The notes under the pieces: model-generated
Database searches by the model: none
What the model saw: only the letters and a program-made list of their open reading frames with translations
What the model was told of the DNA's origin: nothing
Part shown: piece after piece, positions 49,959-60,881 of the stretch
Numbering within the stretch: the first letter of the stretch is position 1
Layout of the letters: every line of letters begins with the position of its first letter
Translations under genes and position numbers: made by a program
Assembly (NCBI RefSeq): GCF_900188395.1
Contig: NZ_FZOB01000002.1
Coordinates: 62,001 to 126,000 of the forward strand
DNA: 64,000 nt
Source: Desulfurobacterium atlanticum
GTDB taxonomy: Bacteria > Aquificota > Aquificia > Desulfurobacteriales > Desulfurobacteriaceae
Reading direction: 5' to 3'

Positions 49959-50912
49959 TTACTGTGGTTCTTTTTCCTTCAATTTTATAATATTTTCTAT
50001 CTCCTGAGGAGTGAAATAATAAGCAGTAGAGCAGAAATTACATTTTATTTCTGCCCCTCCTTCTTCAATAAGCTTTTTCAAATCTTCCACTGGAAGAAGG
50101 AAAAGGCTCTGTTCGGCTGTTTCTTTTGAACATCTACATTTAAATGAAAGCTCTTTAAGTGCAAGAACCTTAACCGTGAACCCTTCAAGCACCTGCTCAA
50201 TTATATCTTCAGGTCTCTTACCAGATGTCAAAAGCTCTGTCATAGGCGGGAGTTTCTTCACATTTTCTTCAATCTTTGCAATATTCTTGTCCTTTGCTCC
50301 AGGTAGCGGCTGAACCAGAAAACCGCCTGCTGCCTGCACTTTTCCATCTTCACCTATTAAAACTCCAAGTGAAACTGCCGATGGAATTTGCTCCGATTTT
50401 AAAAGATAATAGGCTATGTCTTCTGCTATTTCTCCAGAAACAATCGGAACAGAACTTTCATAAGGAGTTCTAAGTCCTAAATCTTTCACCACAGTCAGAG
50501 TTCCTTTCCCTATTGCACTTTTAACGTCAAACTTCTTTTTCCCGTTAACAACCTTTGATTTAAGCTCAAGATGTTTATTCTGTATAAATCCTCTGACTTC
50601 TCCTTTCCCGTTGGCTTCAGCAACAACAAGTCCAGCAGGCCCATCTCCTTCTATACGAAGTAAAACTCTCTGCTCTGTAGCATGCTTTACAAGAGTGGTC
50701 AGAAGGATAGCCCCTGCCATTGTCCTTCCAAGAACAACAGTTGAAAGAGGAGTAAGCCCGTGTTTTAACCTTGCAATATCTGTAAGGTTGGTTGTTCTTA
50801 TACAAAAAATTCTTATAGCATCTTCCCCTGTAACAGCTACAACACCGTAATCTCTATCACCGAAATACTCTTTAAAGTCTTTCTTTACTTGCTCATCAAG
50901 CTTCTTAAGCAT
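49959..50912 (-). CDS. hslO: Hsp33 redox-regulated chaperone
   Basis: 317 aa. Opens with KKDFKEYFGDRDYGVVAVTGEDAIRIF and has the redox switch CRCS...CNFC at the C-terminus (four zinc cysteines). Oxidation of these cysteines activates the holdase in the characterised protein. ATG 50912 is 12 bases after the rny stop. Confidence 0.95.
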   Translation of the reverse strand: MLKKLDEQVKKDFKEYFGDRDYGVVAVTGEDAIRIFCIRTTNLTDIARLKHGLTPLSTVVLGRTMAGAILLTTLVKHATEQRVLLRIEGDGPAGLVVAEANGKGEVRGFIQNKHLELKSKVVNGKKKFDVKSAIGKGTLTVVKDLGLRTPYESSVPIVSGEIAEDIAYYLLKSEQIPSAVSLGVLIGEDGKVQAAGGFLVQPLPGAKDKNIAKIEENVKKLPPMTELLTSGKRPEDIIEQVLEGFTVKVLALKELSFKCRCSKETAEQSLFLLPVEDLKKLIEEGGAEIKCNFCSTAYYFTPQEIENIIKLKEKEPQ

Positions 50913-50923
50913 AAAACAACTCC

Positions 50924-52597
50924 TTACTTTGCATAATCTACAGCTCTTGTTTCTCTTATAACAGTTATTTTAATCTGGCCTGGATACTGAACCTCTTCCT
51001 CTATCCTTTTTGCAATCTGGTGAGCAAGAAGTGCTGCCTCTTCATCGGTAATTTTATCATGTTCAACCATTATTCTAACTTCTCTTCCAGCCTGTATTGC
51101 AAAAGCTTTTGAAACTCCAGGGAAGGATTCAGCTATACTTTCAAGTTTTTCTATCCTTTTAATGTAAGCTTCAAGGCTCTCTCTCCTTGCTCCAGGTCTT
51201 GCAGCAGAAAGGGCATCTCCCACCTGCGCAAGAACAGACTCAACATATTTAGCTTCCACCTCTCCGTGATGAGAAGCTGCAGCGTTAACAACCTCATCAG
51301 GTTCACCATAACGTTTTAAGATTTCAGCACCAACAGCAGCATGAGAACCTTCAGTTTCATGAGATACAGCCTTTCCTATATCATGGAAAAGTCCCGCCCT
51401 TTTTGCAAGTTCAGGGTCAGCATCTATTTCAGCAGCAAGCATTGAAGCAAGATAGGCCACTTCTTTCACATGCTGTAAAACATTTTGTCCGTAGCTTGTT
51501 CTGAATTTAAGACTTCCAAGAAGCTTGATGAGTTCTGGATGAACGTTTGAAATACCAAGCTCAAATAGTGTTTCTTCACCTGCAGAGATTATCTCCTGGT
51601 CTATCTCTTCTCTTACTTTTTCAACAACCTCTTCTATCCTTGCAGGATGAATTCTTCCATCTGCAACAAGTCTTTCAAGTGCTATCCTTGCAACTTCTCT
51701 TCTTACAGGGTCAAAACAGGATATTGCAACAGCTTCTGGAGTATCATCTATGATAAGGTCAACTCCTGTAGCAAGCTCAAACGCTCTGATATTTCTCCCT
51801 TCCCTTCCGATAATTCTTCCTTTCATCTCGTTATTAGGAAGGTCCACAACAGCAACTGTTGTCTCAGCAACGTGCTCTGTCGCAAGCCTTTGAATCGTTG
51901 TAGAAAGAATTCTCCTCGCCCTTCTTTCAGCCATAAACTCAAACTCTTCTTCCATCTTTTTATATCTTGCAGCAAGTTCAGACTTTATCTCATCTTCCAT
52001 CCTTCTTAAAAGCTCTTCTTCTGCTTCCTCTTTTGTCATACCTGAAATCTCTTCAAGTTTTTTAAGTTCTCCCTCAATCAATCTTGCAAGCTCAAGCTCT
52101 TTTTCTGAAAGTTCCGCTTCAAGCTTTTGAAGTTCCTGTTTTTTAGCTTCAAGTTCTTTTTCTATCCTTTCAAGAAACTCAGCACGTTTATCAAGATTTT
52201 CTTCCCGTTTATCAAGGGAAATTTCCCTTTTATCAAGAAACTCCTCCCTTTTTAAAAGCCTTTTCTCAAACTCCTGAAGTTCCCTTCTCTTTTCTCTAAG
52301 CTCTTCATCTATACGCTCTTTCTCAAGTTGAACCTTCTCCTTTGCATGAAGAAGTGCTTCTCTCCTTATTTCCTCAACCTTTTCCTGAGCCTCTTTTAGA
52401 ATAGAATCAGCTTTCCTTTTTAAATCTTCAGCTTCTTCTCTGGCTCTTCTTATAACTCTTTCTGCTTCCTCTTTAGCTTCTTCTCTAATCTGCTCTCTTA
52501 TCCTTTCAATCTCGGCTTTCTCTTTTTTTGTTCCTACAACAAAGCCGGCACCAACACCTGCAATGATAGATAAAATAACTATCATTAACTGTTCCAT
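50924..52597 (-). CDS. rny: Ribonuclease Y
   Basis: 557 aa. N-terminal transmembrane helix (residues 2-20), long charged coiled coil (25-215), KH domain ([22 protein letters not shown]) and HD domain ([23 protein letters not shown]). Membrane-bound endoribonuclease that starts mRNA decay in Firmicutes and many thermophiles. GGAGG SD; the start overlaps fau by 13 bases. Confidence 0.97.
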   Translation of the reverse strand: MEQLMIVILSIIAGVGAGFVVGTKKEKAEIERIREQIREEAKEEAERVIRRAREEAEDLKRKADSILKEAQEKVEEIRREALLHAKEKVQLEKERIDEELREKRRELQEFEKRLLKREEFLDKREISLDKREENLDKRAEFLERIEKELEAKKQELQKLEAELSEKELELARLIEGELKKLEEISGMTKEEAEEELLRRMEDEIKSELAARYKKMEEEFEFMAERRARRILSTTIQRLATEHVAETTVAVVDLPNNEMKGRIIGREGRNIRAFELATGVDLIIDDTPEAVAISCFDPVRREVARIALERLVADGRIHPARIEEVVEKVREEIDQEIISAGEETLFELGISNVHPELIKLLGSLKFRTSYGQNVLQHVKEVAYLASMLAAEIDADPELAKRAGLFHDIGKAVSHETEGSHAAVGAEILKRYGEPDEVVNAAASHHGEVEAKYVESVLAQVGDALSAARPGARRESLEAYIKRIEKLESIAESFPGVSKAFAIQAGREVRIMVEHDKITDEEAALLAHQIAKRIEEEVQYPGQIKITVIRETRAVDYAK

Positions 52598-53148
52598 TTT
52601 TTCCTCCTTATTACTCTTTTTTCAGAAACAACAACATCAACAGGCACATCAAACGGCTCAACGGGAAGTCTGTCAATTATCTGAAAGTCAAAACAAACTC
52701 CGACCTTAAAATAGTCTTTTCCGGATAAAAACCTGTCGTAGAATCCACCACCGTAACCAAGACGGTAACATTCAAGGTCAAAAGCTATACCGGGAACAAA
52801 AACAACATCGGGCTTGTAGCTTTTTGAAAGAAAAACAGGTTCAAAAATACCTTTAAAACCTTTAGAAAGTTCATCTAAAGATGAAACTTCAATAGGAATA
52901 ATCTCTTTTCCAACAACTTTAGGAAATAGAACTCTCTTTCCATGATCTTTTAAAAAAGAGAAAAGAGAAAGGAGAGAAACCTCTCCCTTGTGGGGGTAGT
53001 ATAGAAGAAAACTGCTAAATTCAAGAAGGTTTTCTATGTTAAGAATATGCCCACAAACCTCAATGCTCAACTTCTCAGCGCAGGTTTTATCAAGCAATAA
53101 ACGTTTCTCTTTTATTCTTTTCCTTATCTCAGCTTTAAGCTCTTTCAT
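52585..53148 (-). CDS. fau: 5-formyltetrahydrofolate cyclo-ligase
   Basis: About 187 aa from ATG 53148, which follows AGGGG; the in-frame ATG at 53169 would overlap poor sequence and lacks an [13 protein letters not shown] is the ATP/substrate loop, and the [17 protein letters not shown] block is conserved in MTHFS/YgfA. Recycles 5-formyl-THF. zapA lies immediately upstream, the same zapA-fau neighbourhood as in proteobacteria. Confidence 0.93.
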   Translation of the reverse strand: MKELKAEIRKRIKEKRLLLDKTCAEKLSIEVCGHILNIENLLEFSSFLLYYPHKGEVSLLSLFSFLKDHGKRVLFPKVVGKEIIPIEVSSLDELSKGFKGIFEPVFLSKSYKPDVVFVPGIAFDLECYRLGYGGGFYDRFLSGKDYFKVGVCFDFQIIDRLPVEPFDVPVDVVVSEKRVIRRKKWNS

Positions 53149-53184
53149 ACTACCCCTATAATGGGGCATAAGGGGAAGGGAAAA

Positions 53185-53487
53185 CTACGGCGCTATTTTT
53201 TTCTTTGAATTTATTAAAACCTTCGCGCCTTCCTCATGAAGTCTCTGAATTTCAAGACCAAGATCTCTTATCTGCTCTCTTAACATCTCATTTTCATCAA
53301 GAAGATACAAGCATGCTATGACAAGTGCCTTATCGTATGTAATCTTTGTATTGGCAGACCTTATACGCTCTATCATCTTTTCAAGTCTGACACCAAGATG
53401 CCTTACATACTCAGGGTCTTTATCGGTCCTTATGGTAAATCTCCTGCCGGAGACAATTATATCTACAGTATTAGGCAAATTTGCCAC
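53185..53487 (-). CDS. zapA: ZapA-like cell-division protein
   Basis: 100 aa. TVDIIVSGRRFTIRTDKDPEYVRHLGVRLEKMIERI then a long coiled coil, the ZapA fold that cross-links FtsZ filaments. GTG start at 53487. Between it and fau only ~37 bases remain, so the 6S RNA gene that separates the pair in proteobacteria is not present here. Confidence 0.88.
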   Translation of the reverse strand: MANLPNTVDIIVSGRRFTIRTDKDPEYVRHLGVRLEKMIERIRSANTKITYDKALVIACLYLLDENEMLREQIRDLGLEIQRLHEEGAKVLINSKKKIAP

Positions 53488-53500
53488 TTTCCACTTCCTC

Positions 53501-55891
53501 TTATGCCCTTAAATGGATATTTTCTTTTTCAAGATTTTTTACAACTTTCTCTATTATACGTGAAACTTCTTCATCTGACAATGTTTTTTCCGAAGAACGG
53601 AAAGTCAGGGAAAACGCAAGGCTTTTCTTGCCTTCAGGTATATTTTCCCCTTCATATATATCAAAAAGCTTAATTTTTTCTAAAAGTTTACCGGCAGACT
53701 TAACAATTATCTTTTCAACATCTTTTGCAAAAACATCTTTATCCACAAGAACAGCAATATCCCTTGTAACAGGTGGAAACTTCGGAAGCTTTTTAAATTT
53801 AGCAACTTTCCCCTTTGCAAGTTCAAGGAGAAGTTCAAGGTCAATTTCAGCAATATAAACAGGTTGCTTTATCTCAAACTTTTCATCAATATCAGGATGG
53901 AGTCTTCCTAAAAACCCTGCATATTTTCCGTCAATAATCAATTTTGCTGCCTGTCCGGGATGGAGAAAAGATTTATCCTCTTCTCTCTCAAACTCAGGAG
54001 TAAGATTCAGAAAATCCACAAGTTCTTCAACAAATCCTTTCAGGTCATAGAAATCAACTTTTCTCTCTCTGAACATTCCTTCGGAAACTTTCCCAGAAAG
54101 AAGAATTGAAAGGTGCAACCTTTCTTCAGGTAAGTCTTTACCAGTATCTTCAAATGTCACAGCCGTTTCAAAAATCGCAATATCTTTTTCGTTTCTTTTG
54201 ATATTTTGAACACAGTTATTTATAAGAGAAGGGAAAAGAACATCTCTCATACCAACCCACTCTTCTGAAAGCGGATTGGAAATTTTAACAAGGGAATCAA
54301 AATCAAGACCAAAAGTTTCATACAATTTTTTACTTATAAAACTGTAATTTATAACTTCTGTAAGACCTTTAGCTGCAAGAAACTCTTTTATCTCAACAAT
54401 GTTAAAAAAGTCTCTGGGTCTTTCAACATCTGAATGCATAAGAGGATAGGTGCTCTTTACATTCTTCATTCCATAAATGCGAACAATCTCTTCTATAATA
54501 TCAACTTCCCTTGAAATATCATATTTTCGCCAGGAAGGAACCTTAACAACAATATAATCCTGCTCTTTCTTAACAGGGAAACCAAGAGAAGCAAGAATCT
54601 CAAAAGATTTTCTTGGCGGAATATCAACACCTATAAGCTTTTTAACTTTATCCGGATTAAAGACTATAACCTTAGGAGTATAAGGTTTCGGGTAAAACTC
54701 AACTTTTCCAGATAAAATATTAGCATCAGCATATTTCTGTAAAAGGTGTAAAGCTCTTTCAGCGGCAAAAATTGTAGCTTCAATATCAGCACCCCTTTCA
54801 AACCTGTAAGACGCATCGGTTGAAAGACCAAGTCTTTTTGCCGTTTTCCTTATGGTAAATGGGTCAAAATGGGCACTTTCAAGAACAACATCTGTAGTAT
54901 TATAAGTAACTCCTGAATCCTCTCCACCCATAATGCCTGCAAGAGCAAGAGGTTTTTCAGTATCAGCAATAACAAGGTCTGAAGATGTAAGAGTTCTCTC
55001 AACACCATCAAGAGTTACAATTTTTTCTCCATCTTTTGCCTTTCTAACAACAATCGTTTTATCTTTTATTTTACTTTCATCAAAAGCGTGTAAAGGCTGT
55101 CCAATCTCATACAAAACGTAGTTTGTAATATCAACAACGTTATTAATAGGCCTTAAACCCACAAGATAAAGTCTTATCTGCATAAAAAGTGGAGAGTGCT
55201 TTACTTTCACATCTTTGGCAACAAAACCATCATACCTTGGACATCCCTTTTCATCTTCAACAACAAGCTCAAGCTCTTCAGAAGCTTTCTTTTCAATGGT
55301 AGTGTAGGAAATTTCCGGAAGAACAATCTCCCTTCCGAGAACAGCTTTTAATTCCCTTGCTATTCCAAGGATACTGAGAGCATCTGGACGGTTTGTTGTT
55401 ATTTCATACTCTATAATCCAGTCATCAAGACCAAGAGCCTTAACAGCATCAGCACCAAGCTCAAGATTGGCATCTTCAGGAAGAATCATTATCCCGTCTG
55501 AATGGGTAGTAAGACCCAGTTCCTCTTCAGAACAGAGCATTCCGTTTGATTCAACACCTCTTAACTTGCTCTTCTTTATTCTTATTCCTATTGGAAGCTT
55601 TGAGCCGTGAAGAGCAACAGGAACAACAGCTCCCTCAAAAATATTATCAGCACCTGTTACTATTTGTAAAACGGTATCTCCAATATCCACCTGACAGATT
55701 TTAAGCTTATCAGCATTTGGATGTTTCTCAATCGTAAGGATTTTACCTATAACAACCTTTTCAATATCTTTTCCAGCGTAGTAAACAGAATCAACTTCTA
55801 TACCTATATCTGTAAGAATATCAGCTATCTCTTCAGCTGAGTAATCTTCAATGTTTATAAATTCTTTAAGCCAGTTATATGTTATCCTCAT
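53501..55891 (-). CDS. pheT: Phenylalanine-tRNA ligase beta subunit
   Basis: 796 aa, full length. N-terminal EMAP/OB domain ([26 protein letters not shown]), B3/B4 editing core, B5 ([14 protein letters not shown]) and C-terminal ferredoxin-like anticodon-binding domain ([16 protein letters not shown]). ATG overlaps the pheS stop in an ATGA, so the two subunits are translationally coupled. Confidence 0.97.
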   Translation of the reverse strand: MRITYNWLKEFINIEDYSAEEIADILTDIGIEVDSVYYAGKDIEKVVIGKILTIEKHPNADKLKICQVDIGDTVLQIVTGADNIFEGAVVPVALHGSKLPIGIRIKKSKLRGVESNGMLCSEEELGLTTHSDGIMILPEDANLELGADAVKALGLDDWIIEYEITTNRPDALSILGIARELKAVLGREIVLPEISYTTIEKKASEELELVVEDEKGCPRYDGFVAKDVKVKHSPLFMQIRLYLVGLRPINNVVDITNYVLYEIGQPLHAFDESKIKDKTIVVRKAKDGEKIVTLDGVERTLTSSDLVIADTEKPLALAGIMGGEDSGVTYNTTDVVLESAHFDPFTIRKTAKRLGLSTDASYRFERGADIEATIFAAERALHLLQKYADANILSGKVEFYPKPYTPKVIVFNPDKVKKLIGVDIPPRKSFEILASLGFPVKKEQDYIVVKVPSWRKYDISREVDIIEEIVRIYGMKNVKSTYPLMHSDVERPRDFFNIVEIKEFLAAKGLTEVINYSFISKKLYETFGLDFDSLVKISNPLSEEWVGMRDVLFPSLINNCVQNIKRNEKDIAIFETAVTFEDTGKDLPEERLHLSILLSGKVSEGMFRERKVDFYDLKGFVEELVDFLNLTPEFEREEDKSFLHPGQAAKLIIDGKYAGFLGRLHPDIDEKFEIKQPVYIAEIDLELLLELAKGKVAKFKKLPKFPPVTRDIAVLVDKDVFAKDVEKIIVKSAGKLLEKIKLFDIYEGENIPEGKKSLAFSLTFRSSEKTLSDEEVSRIIEKVVKNLEKENIHLRA

Positions 55892-56922
55892 ATTTCCAAC
55901 CCTTTAAACTGTTTTATAAATCTTAAATCGTTTTCAAAGAACAATCTTAAATCATCAATACCGTATTTGAGCATCGTAAGCCTTTCAACACCCATTCCAA
56001 AGGCAAACCCCTGATATGTTTCCGGGTCTATATTAACAGAGCGGAAAACTGCAGGATCAACCATACCGCAACCAAGCACTTCAAGCCAACCTGTTCCTTT
56101 ACAAACTTTACAGCCACTTCCACCGCAAATAACACACCCTATATCAACTTCAGCACTGGGCTCTGTAAAAGGGAAAAAACTCGGTCTGAACCTGACCTTT
56201 GTGTCAGAACCAAAAAACTCTTTAAGGAAAAGCTCAAGAACACCTTTAAGGTCGGCAAAAGTTACAGAAGTATCTACCATCAATCCTTCAACCTGATGAA
56301 ACATTGGAGTGTGAGTAACATCAGCATCTTTTCTGTAAACTTTACCCGGTGCAATTATCTGAACAGGAGGTTGTGTTGATTCCATAACCCTTATCTGAAC
56401 AGGAGAAGTGTGTGTTCTTAAAACAGTTTCTTCATTTATATAAAAAGTATCCTGCATCTCTCTTGCTGGATGTCCTTTAGGAATGTTTAAAGCTTCAAAG
56501 TTGTAAAAATCGGTTTCTATCTCAGGACCTTTAGCAACGGCAAAACCCATAGAAGTAAATATGTTAACAATTTCCGTTAACGTTTTTGTTATTGGATGAA
56601 GAGCACCCGAAGAAACTTTTCTGCCTGGAAGTGTTATATCTATATATTCCTGCCTTATTTTCCTTTGTTTTTCTATTTCCTTAAGCCTTTGAACCTTTTC
56701 TTCAATAAAAGACTCTATCTCTTTTTTTAGTTCATTACACGCCTTTCCAAAATCCTTTCTTTTTTCAGGAGGAAGTTCCGGTATTCTTTTCAAAAGAGAA
56801 GTTATCTCACCTTTTCTCCCAAGATACTTTACCCGCAGTTCTTCAACTGCTTTTAAAGAAGAAATTTTTGATAACTCTTCCTGAACTTTTTTCTTTATAT
56901 CATTTAAAATTCCAATATCCAT
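55888..56922 (-). CDS. pheS: Phenylalanine-tRNA ligase alpha subunit
   Basis: 344 aa. N-terminal coiled-coil arm, then class II motifs: [36 protein letters not shown], and motif 3 [15 protein letters not shown]. The cysteine pair [17 protein letters not shown] is the usual PheS loop. A terminator or attenuator hairpin separates it from rplT. Confidence 0.98.
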   Translation of the reverse strand: MDIGILNDIKKKVQEELSKISSLKAVEELRVKYLGRKGEITSLLKRIPELPPEKRKDFGKACNELKKEIESFIEEKVQRLKEIEKQRKIRQEYIDITLPGRKVSSGALHPITKTLTEIVNIFTSMGFAVAKGPEIETDFYNFEALNIPKGHPAREMQDTFYINEETVLRTHTSPVQIRVMESTQPPVQIIAPGKVYRKDADVTHTPMFHQVEGLMVDTSVTFADLKGVLELFLKEFFGSDTKVRFRPSFFPFTEPSAEVDIGCVICGGSGCKVCKGTGWLEVLGCGMVDPAVFRSVNIDPETYQGFAFGMGVERLTMLKYGIDDLRLFFENDLRFIKQFKGLEI

Positions 56923-56954
56923 TTTCCCCTCTTAAAATTCACTTCCTTAAAATG

Positions 56955-56978
56955 AAAAAGGGGAGGCTTAACCTCCCC
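56955..56978 (-). terminator. Terminator/attenuator between rplT and pheS
   Basis: On the minus strand GGGGAGG-TTAAG-CCTCCCC is followed by TTTTT, a 7-bp GC-rich stem with a T tract. It comes 17 bases after the rplT stop and 33 before the pheS start, so it may reduce read-through into pheST. Confidence 0.8.
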
Positions 56979-56994
56979 ACAGATTATAGCAGTT

Positions 56995-57342
56995 TTAAAT
57001 AACCGCCTTCACTCTTTCAACAATAGCTTTGAAACCTTCAGGGTCTCTTACAGCAATATCTGCAAGAACTTTTCTGTCAAGCTCAATTCCAGCTTTTTTA
57101 AGACCATTGATAAATCTGCTGTAATTGAGACCAAACTGCCTAACTGCCGCATTAATTCTTGCAATCCAGAGTCTTCTGAACTCTCTTTTTCTCTCTCTTC
57201 TATGCTTGTAAGCATAAAAGAGAGACTTCATTACCTGAATTTTCATAGTTCTGTAAAGCTTATGTTTTGCACCAAAGTAGCCTTTGGTCATCTTCTTCAA
57301 TTTCTTTCTTCTGTACCTTCTTCTACTTGTTTTAACTCTCAT
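56995..57342 (-). CDS. rplT: Ribosomal protein L20
   Basis: 115 aa basic protein: [31 protein letters not shown] and the C-terminal [36 protein letters not shown]. Assembly-initiating 50S protein. GGAGG SD. rpmI is 63 bases upstream. Confidence 0.98.
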   Translation of the reverse strand: MRVKTSRRRYRRKKLKKMTKGYFGAKHKLYRTMKIQVMKSLFYAYKHRRERKREFRRLWIARINAAVRQFGLNYSRFINGLKKAGIELDRKVLADIAVRDPEGFKAIVERVKAVI

Positions 57343-57405
57343 CTTCTCTCCTCCTTTTTTGCGAGCTACGGGCGCCTTCTAAGGCTTTATGCCCGATTGC
57401 ATCAC

Positions 57406-57603
57406 TTACTTGTAAAGCACAAGTTCTCTGTAGTTTGCAGCCTGAGCACCTGAAAGATAGCCAGCTTTCCTGAGCCTTCTTTTTCTCTTTCTACTCTTTT
57501 TTGTAAGGATGTGACCTTTGTTAGGATGCCAGTGTTTCACCTTACCTGTAGCTGTAACCTTTACTCTCTTTGCTGCAGATCTGCGAGTCTTTATCTTTGG
57601 CAT
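57406..57603 (-). CDS. rpmI: Ribosomal protein L35
   Basis: 65 aa from ATG 57603, with AAGGAGG upstream; an ATG at 57621 would add six unlikely residues. [25 protein letters not shown] is the standard L35 start. infC, the usual third member of this operon, is not upstream (tldD is). Confidence 0.96.
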   Translation of the reverse strand: MPKIKTRRSAAKRVKVTATGKVKHWHPNKGHILTKKSRKRKRRLRKAGYLSGAQAANYRELVLYK

Positions 57604-57676
57604 ACCAATCGCCTCCTTCAAAAATTAAACGGTAGTAATTATATACTCTAAAAAGCATATTTCAAGGCTACAAAAG

Positions 57677-59068
57677 TTATCTTTTCGTTCCGCCTACAGT
57701 AATCTCTTTTATTCTAATAGTCGGAAGAGCATCAGAAACCGGCACACCCTGACCGTCTTTGCCGCACGTTCCTATTGCGAAACCAAGGTCATTACCAACA
57801 GCATCAATATTTTGTAGCACTGCAGGTCCGTTACCTATCAAAGAAGCTCCCTTAATCGGATAAGTAATCTTTCCGTTCTCTATCATATACCCTTCCGATA
57901 TTTCAAAAACAAAATCTCCGTTTACAGTATTAACCTGTCCTCCACCCATCTTTACAACATATATTCCACGGTCGGTTCCTTCTATAATATCCTGAGGATT
58001 ATCATTTCCTGGAGCTATAAATGTGTTTGTCATTCTTGGAATAGGAACATGCATGTATGATTGTCTTCTTCCGTTTCCTGTCAGGATAAACGTTCCAGAC
58101 TGTTCAGATTGAAGCCTATCATACATAAAGCTTTTAAGGATACCGTTTTCTATAAGAACGGTTTTACCTGTAGGAACTCCCTCGTCATCATAACCTGAAG
58201 AACCGTATTTTCCTTTAAGAGTGCCATCATCTATAACAGTTACAAGTTCTGAAGCAACCTTCTCACCTAACTTACCAGAATAGACAGAAAGCCCCTGATT
58301 AGCAATGTCAGCTTCAAGTCCATGCCCCACAGCTTCATGAATCATAGTTCCGCCAGCTTTTGATGAGATAACAACTGTAAACGTTCCTGCCGGAGCAGGC
58401 TCTGCAGAAAGCATTTTTAGTGCTCTTTCCGCAGCATTTAAAGCTATATCTTCAGGTTGATATTCATTGAAAAGGGAGTAATCACCAAGGTGACCTACAG
58501 GTTCATAACCTGTCTGTAAAGATTTCCCGTCTGAAGCAACAACAAGAACGTAAAAAACAACCCGCGGCCGTATATCTTCAACTATATGACCAAGAGAGTT
58601 AACAATTACTACTTCCTGAATGGAATCTTTAAGAACAACCGTTACCTGCTTTATCCTGTCTCCACACTCCCTTGCCCTGTAATTTGCCCTTTTTAAAAGC
58701 ATTATCTTATCTTCAGATGAAACGTTGAAATCAACACCACCGTCAACAACCTGCTGGTATCTTTTTTCTTTAGGTTCCCAGTTGATAGAGACCGGTTTAT
58801 CACCATTTGCAGGAGCAAGGTTATTGATTACATTAAGAATCGCTTTTTGAGTTATATCGTTTGTAAAACCGTAAAAGGTCTTACCTCCCTTTATCATTCT
58901 TATACCGACACCTATCTCTATCCCGTTTGAAACACTTTCAACCTTGTTATCCTCAAGCTTGGCAGTAAATGTAAATTTCTTTTCAAAGAAAAGGTCAGCA
59001 AAATCAGCACCGCGCTTTATAAGCTCTTTAACACCAAATTCTCCAAGCTCTTTAAAATCAACAAGCAT
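57677..59068 (-). CDS. tldD: TldD-type metalloprotease
   Basis: 463 aa from ATG 59068 after GGGGGA. The zinc motif HEAVGH lies in MIHEAVGHGLEAD, with the typical C-terminal CGKDGQGVPVSDALPTIRI. TldD with its partner TldE/PmbA trims peptides such as microcin B17 precursor. The partner is not in the window. Overlaps the nadE stop by a few bases only at longer starts. Confidence 0.94.
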   Translation of the reverse strand: MLVDFKELGEFGVKELIKRGADFADLFFEKKFTFTAKLEDNKVESVSNGIEIGVGIRMIKGGKTFYGFTNDITQKAILNVINNLAPANGDKPVSINWEPKEKRYQQVVDGGVDFNVSSEDKIMLLKRANYRARECGDRIKQVTVVLKDSIQEVVIVNSLGHIVEDIRPRVVFYVLVVASDGKSLQTGYEPVGHLGDYSLFNEYQPEDIALNAAERALKMLSAEPAPAGTFTVVISSKAGGTMIHEAVGHGLEADIANQGLSVYSGKLGEKVASELVTVIDDGTLKGKYGSSGYDDEGVPTGKTVLIENGILKSFMYDRLQSEQSGTFILTGNGRRQSYMHVPIPRMTNTFIAPGNDNPQDIIEGTDRGIYVVKMGGGQVNTVNGDFVFEISEGYMIENGKITYPIKGASLIGNGPAVLQNIDAVGNDLGFAIGTCGKDGQGVPVSDALPTIRIKEITVGGTKR

Positions 59069-59070
59069 AC

Positions 59071-59910
59071 TCAAATCCCCCAATCTCTAAAATAAAGGAA
59101 ATCTTTATCCACCGTTCTCTGTGCTATCTTGCAAACTATCGGTAATTTCCTTTTATACTGACTTCTTTTAACCATTTTTAAAATCTTCTCAACAATAGAA
59201 GCATCAAAACCAAAACCTACAATTTCATCTTTTCTCATTTTAAAATCAACATAAGCAACAAGAATCTGGTCAAGAAGGTTATATGAAAATCCAAGCTCTC
59301 CCTCGTCTGTCTGGCCGGGCCACAAATCCGCAGAAGGTTTTTTTCTAACTATCTTTTCAGGAACTCCTATAAACTCTGCAATCTCCCAGACCTGTGTTTT
59401 ATAAAGGTCGCCAAGAGGATTAATGTCATGAGCGTTATCTCCCCAGCGGGTGGAATAACCTATAAGAAGCTCACTTTTATTGCTCGTTCCTACAACAAGA
59501 GCTTTATTAGCGTAAGCAAAGTCGTAAAGTATGGACATCCTTTCCCTTGCCATCTTGTTTCCACGGCGAAGGTTTGAAGCATCTGGAAAGTTTCTGTAGT
59601 AAGCATCTATCTGCGGAGTTATATCTATCTCGTGAAACTCTGCTCCAAGCACCTCTCCAACAAGCCTTGCATCTTCTACAGATTCTCTTGAACTCTCTCT
59701 ATACGGCATAGAAATTAAAATAACGTTTTCCCTTCCAAGAGCTTCAACAGCAAGAAAAGCTGAAAGGGCAGAATCAACTCCCCCGCTTACAGCTATAACA
59801 GCTTTTTCAAATCCAGCCTTTTCAATTTCTTGCTTTATAAAGTTTGTAAGAACATTAACAACAAAGTGCTTATCCTCTATTTTTAACAATTCTTTTAGTT
59901 TCTCTTTCAT
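59071..59910 (-). CDS. nadE: NAD+ synthetase (NH3-type core)
   Basis: 279 aa. P-loop VSGGVDSALSAF (Asp46) of the ATP pyrophosphatase fold, and the conserved KPSADLWPGQTDEGELG with its Asp/Glu pocket. No fused glutaminase domain. The neighbouring glutaminase-like gene ends two bases before its start, which suggests that the two halves act together as a split glutamine-dependent enzyme. Confidence 0.94.
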   Translation of the reverse strand: MKEKLKELLKIEDKHFVVNVLTNFIKQEIEKAGFEKAVIAVSGGVDSALSAFLAVEALGRENVILISMPYRESSRESVEDARLVGEVLGAEFHEIDITPQIDAYYRNFPDASNLRRGNKMARERMSILYDFAYANKALVVGTSNKSELLIGYSTRWGDNAHDINPLGDLYKTQVWEIAEFIGVPEKIVRKKPSADLWPGQTDEGELGFSYNLLDQILVAYVDFKMRKDEIVGFGFDASIVEKILKMVKRSQYKRKLPIVCKIAQRTVDKDFLYFRDWGI

Positions 59911-59912
59911 TT

Positions 59913-60752
59913 TCAGTTTCCTTTTAAAAATTTATCAAGCTCTCTCTGAAGAATGTGTGGTTTTTCATCTCTTAAAAGTGGAAGATTTATCCTTGCTGAC
60001 CTTATAAGTGATTCTTCAATATCTGCAATTACTATCTCCTCGCCAAAGGTGGACCCTTCAGCAACAACATTTCCGTAAGGATCGCATATAAAGGAATTAC
60101 CTGAAAAGACAAAACCGTCCTCAACGCCAACCCTGTTTGAATAGATAAAATAGGAACCGGTTAAACGGGAATAAAACTCTCCCATATTTTTCCAAACCTC
60201 TGTATTCCCGAACATTCCTTTATCTTTATAACCTCTCCCAGGGCTTGCAGACTGAGCAAATATCAGCTTTGCTCCTTTTAAAAAAGGAATATAAAGGGAA
60301 GAAAAGTGCCAGCAGTCCTCACATATTAAAACAGTTGATTTAAATCCGTTTGTAACAAAAGTTTCAAATCTATCTCCGGCACCTACAAACCTTGCCTCAT
60401 CAAACATACCGTAAGTTGGAAGGTAAACTTTCCGATGAACAAATCTGACAACTCCACCTTCTATATAAAAAGCACTGTTGTAAAGTATATGCTCCTGAGA
60501 TTCCTCAATACCGCCAACGATTATACCTATATGGTGACTCAATCTTTTCAAAGGAGCAAGCCTTTCATCATCAGGTGTTATAGCTATTTCAGAAGTGATA
60601 TCCTGAAGATAGTATCCTGTTAAAGAAAGCTCTGGGAAGATGCAGACAGAAACTCCCCGCTCTATACACTTTTCAACAAATCCACAAATTTTTTCAATGT
60701 TTTTTTCAAGTTCGCCAAGAACCGTATTTATCTGAACAGCCGCTATTTTCAT
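59913..60752 (-). CDS. Carbon-nitrogen hydrolase, likely glutaminase partner of NadE
   Basis: 279 aa from ATG 60752 (AGGTGG upstream); a longer start would begin inside the upstream terminator. Nitrilase-fold triad visible: Glu41 in FPELSLTGYYL, Lys108 in HRKVYLPTYG, Cys144 in LICEDCWH. The ICEDxW form is that of the glutaminase half of glutamine-dependent NAD synthetases. Paired with nadE (2-base gap) in the same direction. Confidence 0.85.
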   Translation of the reverse strand: MKIAAVQINTVLGELEKNIEKICGFVEKCIERGVSVCIFPELSLTGYYLQDITSEIAITPDDERLAPLKRLSHHIGIIVGGIEESQEHILYNSAFYIEGGVVRFVHRKVYLPTYGMFDEARFVGAGDRFETFVTNGFKSTVLICEDCWHFSSLYIPFLKGAKLIFAQSASPGRGYKDKGMFGNTEVWKNMGEFYSRLTGSYFIYSNRVGVEDGFVFSGNSFICDPYGNVVAEGSTFGEEIVIADIEESLIRSARINLPLLRDEKPHILQRELDKFLKGN

Positions 60753-60831
60753 AACAAATAACCACCTGAAAGTAATAGTTTTTAAACCTAACTCTATTTT
60801 AGAAAAGAAATGACAGGTTTTCAAACTCCAG

Positions 60832-60851
60832 AAAAGCCGGCAGCAGCCGGC
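60832..60851 (-). terminator. Terminator after ilvE
   Basis: On the minus strand GCCGGC-TGCT-GCCGGC is followed by TTTT, a 6-bp all-GC stem, 22 bases after the ilvE stop. It shows that the CN-hydrolase gene has its own promoter between here and 60752. Confidence 0.75.
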
Positions 60852-60881
60852 AGACAATTAATATAGCAGACAATTAATATA
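60850..60881. repeat. 16-bp tandem duplication at the ilvE stop
   Basis: GCAGACAATTAATATA occurs twice in direct succession, spanning the ilvE stop (60874-60876) and the region before the terminator. It may be a recent slippage event. Confidence 0.8.

Noticed and set aside
57343-57405. L20-type autoregulatory leader in the rpmI-rplT gap
   Set aside because: I see short complementary pieces but not the known pseudoknot or site, and the infC leader is absent, so no claim is made.
60753-60857. N-terminal extension of the CN-hydrolase
   Set aside because: The extension runs back through the ilvE terminator hairpin and has no family similarity before MKIAAVQIN.
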